Below, piece by piece: positions 16,573 through 17,674 of a stretch of 17,674 nucleotides of DNA. The notes under the pieces were generated by a model, which was not told the origin of the DNA, did no database searches, and was given only the letters and a program-made list of their open reading frames with translations. A program made the translations under genes and the position numbers. Source of the stretch: CAYQPF01 sp964419225 (GTDB lineage Bacteria > Cloacimonadota > Cloacimonadia > Cloacimonadales > CAYQPF01); NCBI GenBank assembly GCA_964419225.1, contig CAYQPF010000101.1:1-17674 (forward strand), given 5' to 3'. The first letter of the stretch is position 1. Every line of letters starts with the position of its first letter.

Positions 16573-16950
16573 TTATTTCTTTTCTTCTTCTTTTACTTCT
16601 TCTGCGTCGTCACCTTCAAATTCTTCATCGTCGAATTCTTCATCGTCTTCATCATCTTCGCTGGCAAACAATTCGTCAAAAGCTTCGGCTACTTTATCAA
16701 ATTCAACATCATTTTCAACATTGATTATCTCGAAGCCGTCGTCATATTCTTTATATCCATAGATATAGTATTCATCTTTTCCCATGGGTAATAAAGCTAT
16801 GTATTCCTTACCATCAATTTCTAATGTAGAAAGAATTTCGCATTCAACTATGGTTCCATCTTCTAATTCCAGATCAATCTTATTGTTTTCGGCAAATTCA
16901 TCCTCACAATGGCAACCTGTTCCGCAAGTATCTGTTTTGCAGTCTGACAT
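16573..16950 (-). CDS. DUF1292-like small acidic protein with N-terminal cysteine cluster, 125 aa
   Basis: The start at 16950 is chosen because the ATG follows AAGGAG with 7 nt spacing; an upstream in-frame start at 17019 would add 23 residues overlapping the putative promoter. The core (about residues 24-92: IDLELEDGTIVECEILSTLE, KEYIALLPM, EFDKVAEAFDEL) matches the pattern of DUF1292 proteins, which have no settled biochemical role. Before it stands Cys4, Cys9, Cys13, His14, Cys15, which could bind a metal. After it, residues 97-118 are almost only Asp and Glu, and the protein ends EEEKK. It is presumably cytosolic, with no signal peptide. It lies 103 nt downstream of mutS on the same strand and ends in a strong terminator, so it may be transcribed alone or with mutS. 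Confidence 0.82.
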   Translation of the reverse strand: MSDCKTDTCGTGCHCEDEFAENNKIDLELEDGTIVECEILSTLEIDGKEYIALLPMGKDEYYIYGYKEYDDGFEIINVENDVEFDKVAEAFDELFASEDDEDDEEFDDEEFEGDDAEEVKEEEKK

Positions 16951-16991
16951 AATAATCTCCTTTTCTTTATTTATCTCATTTATTACCGAAT

Positions 16992-17019
16992 ATGATAATA
17001 AATAAGGCATCAAAGCCAA
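16992..17019 (-). promoter_or_regulatory. Possible sigma-70-like promoter for the DUF1292-like gene
   Basis: On the - strand TTGGCT (17019-17014) and TATCAT (16997-16992) are separated by 16 nt, which matches 4/6 and 5/6 of the -35 and -10 consensus. The -10 lies about 41 nt before the ATG at 16950. AT-rich DNA gives such matches by chance. Confidence 0.35.
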
Positions 17020-17041
17020 GATATTTTTTCGGCATATCTTG
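17017..17041. other. AT-rich inverted repeat after mutS
   Basis: CAAGATAT (17017-17024) and ATATCTTG (17034-17041) flank a 9-nt loop, 13 nt past the mutS stop. It could be a weak transcript end for mutS or an operator overlapping the putative -35 of the next gene. It lacks a following T-run on the - strand. Confidence 0.4.
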
Positions 17042-17053
17042 ACAAACTGTATT

Positions 17054-17674
17054 TTACTTTTTCGTAATAATTTCCTTAAATCTCACCAAAGTCTGTAAAG
17101 CCTCCATAGGCGTAAGGTTATTAATATCAAGCTCTTCAAGCTCTTCTTCCAACTCACTGATTTTTTGAGAATCTCCTTCCTGCTGCTCTATAATTATACT
17201 GAAAATATCCAATTGTTCACTGTCTTTGTTAAGCTGTTTCTTCAATCTGGAGGATAATCCCTGCGGACTTATCTCCAACTCTTCCAGATTCTTCAAGATC
17301 TGTTTCGCCCTCCGGATTACCTTATCCGGCACTCCTGCCAGTCTCGCTACCTGAATACCGTAACTCTGATCTGCACTGCCCCGCTCTATCTTTCTCAGAA
17401 AGATCATCTTATCATTCCATTCTTTTACCAATATATTATAGTTCTTTACTCCCGGAAGTAAATTCTCCAACTCCTTCGACTCATGATAATGTGTGGCAAA
17501 CAAAGTCTTTGCCTTCAAATTGGCATTATTATGGATATATTCCACTATCGACCACGCCAGGCTAAGCCCATCAAATGTACTCGTCCCTCTGACAATCTCG
17601 TCCAGCAAAATCAAAGTATCCGGCGTCGCAGAATTAAGAATATTCGCTGTTTCGATCATTTCCACTAAAAATGT
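17054..17674 (-). CDS. mutS: DNA mismatch repair ATPase MutS, C-terminal part (cut by window edge)
   Basis: The last 206 residues are visible; the frame is open through base 17674, beginning TFLVEM, the conserved STFMVEM-type segment of the MutS ATPase domain. MutS is normally about 850-900 aa, so roughly three quarters lies outside. Visible elements in order: LILLDEIVRGTSTFDGLS (Walker B and following loop), TLFATHYHE (conserved His loop), SYGIQVARLAGVPDKVIRRA (helix-turn-helix dimer contact), a Glu-rich coiled segment, and LTPMEALQTL, the usual MutS C-terminal motif. MutS binds mismatched DNA in the cytoplasm and recruits MutL. One oddity is DEIV where the family almost always has DEIG/DELG. 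The GTG and ATG codons near 17665 are internal, not starts. Confidence 0.95.
   Translation of the reverse strand, partial: TFLVEMIETANILNSATPDTLILLDEIVRGTSTFDGLSLAWSIVEYIHNNANLKAKTLFATHYHESKELENLLPGVKNYNILVKEWNDKMIFLRKIERGSADQSYGIQVARLAGVPDKVIRRAKQILKNLEELEISPQGLSSRLKKQLNKDSEQLDIFSIIIEQQEGDSQKISELEEELEELDINNLTPMEALQTLVRFKEIITKK

Noticed and set aside
16546..16791. Hydrophobic 81-codon frame on the + strand, looking like a membrane protein
   Set aside because: It is the antisense of the Asp/Glu-rich DUF1292-like gene; GAA/GAT complements read as Phe/Ile/Val. It also overlaps the terminator.
17039..17044. TTGACA on the + strand as a -35 element
   Set aside because: It points into the antisense of mutS, with no good -10 at the right distance and no gene to serve.

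Overview
The window is about 17.7 kb of AT-rich bacterial DNA. It is dominated by four very large secreted or surface right-handed parallel beta-helix proteins on the + strand, followed by two ordinary housekeeping-type genes on the - strand. Three things suggest a Gram-negative lineage of the Cloacimonadota / Bacteroidota-like kind, with Cloacimonadota my best guess at moderate confidence. These are Sec signal peptides ending in LTAQ, BNR-associated N-terminal and choice-of-anchor-J-like modules with no recognisable type IX C-terminal sorting domain, and an acidic DUF1292-type protein beside mutS. No marker in the window fixes the phylum.

Layout. (1) 1-5166 is a 5'-truncated giant with two beta-helices, two Ig-like domains, a MAM/choice-of-anchor-J-like domain and an FnIII-like tail. 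(2) 5167-5807 is a non-coding stretch holding a 10-N assembly gap, a degenerate second copy of the preceding gene's last 67 bases, a long imperfect hairpin, a mosaic of dispersed repeats including three heptamer arrays, and a well-formed sigma-54 type -24/-12 promoter. (3) 5808-16056 is an operon-like run of three paralogous beta-helix genes of 687, 1712 and 1005 aa, separated by only 14 nt. (4) 16057-16572 is a convergent intergenic region with more of the same repeats and a strong terminator for the - strand. (5) 16573-16950 (-) encodes a DUF1292-like acidic protein, and 17054-17674 (-) the C-terminal end of MutS, cut by the window edge.

The operon proteins are built from one parts kit: signal peptide, N-terminal beta-sandwich, BNR-associated domain, beta-helix with conserved caps and a variable middle, and an FnIII-like tail. 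The 687-aa protein lacks the sandwich and BNR-associated modules, and the 1712-aa protein carries the BNR + helix pair twice. Exact DNA repeats of 374 bp and 240 bp link the genes, while the sequence around them has clearly diverged. This points to recent gene conversion or segmental duplication.

The most interesting reading is a sigma-54-driven cassette of surface beta-helix proteins that diversifies by recombination between conserved end segments. That is an inference from promoter shape, architecture and repeat identity; binding targets, secretion route and regulation are not visible here.
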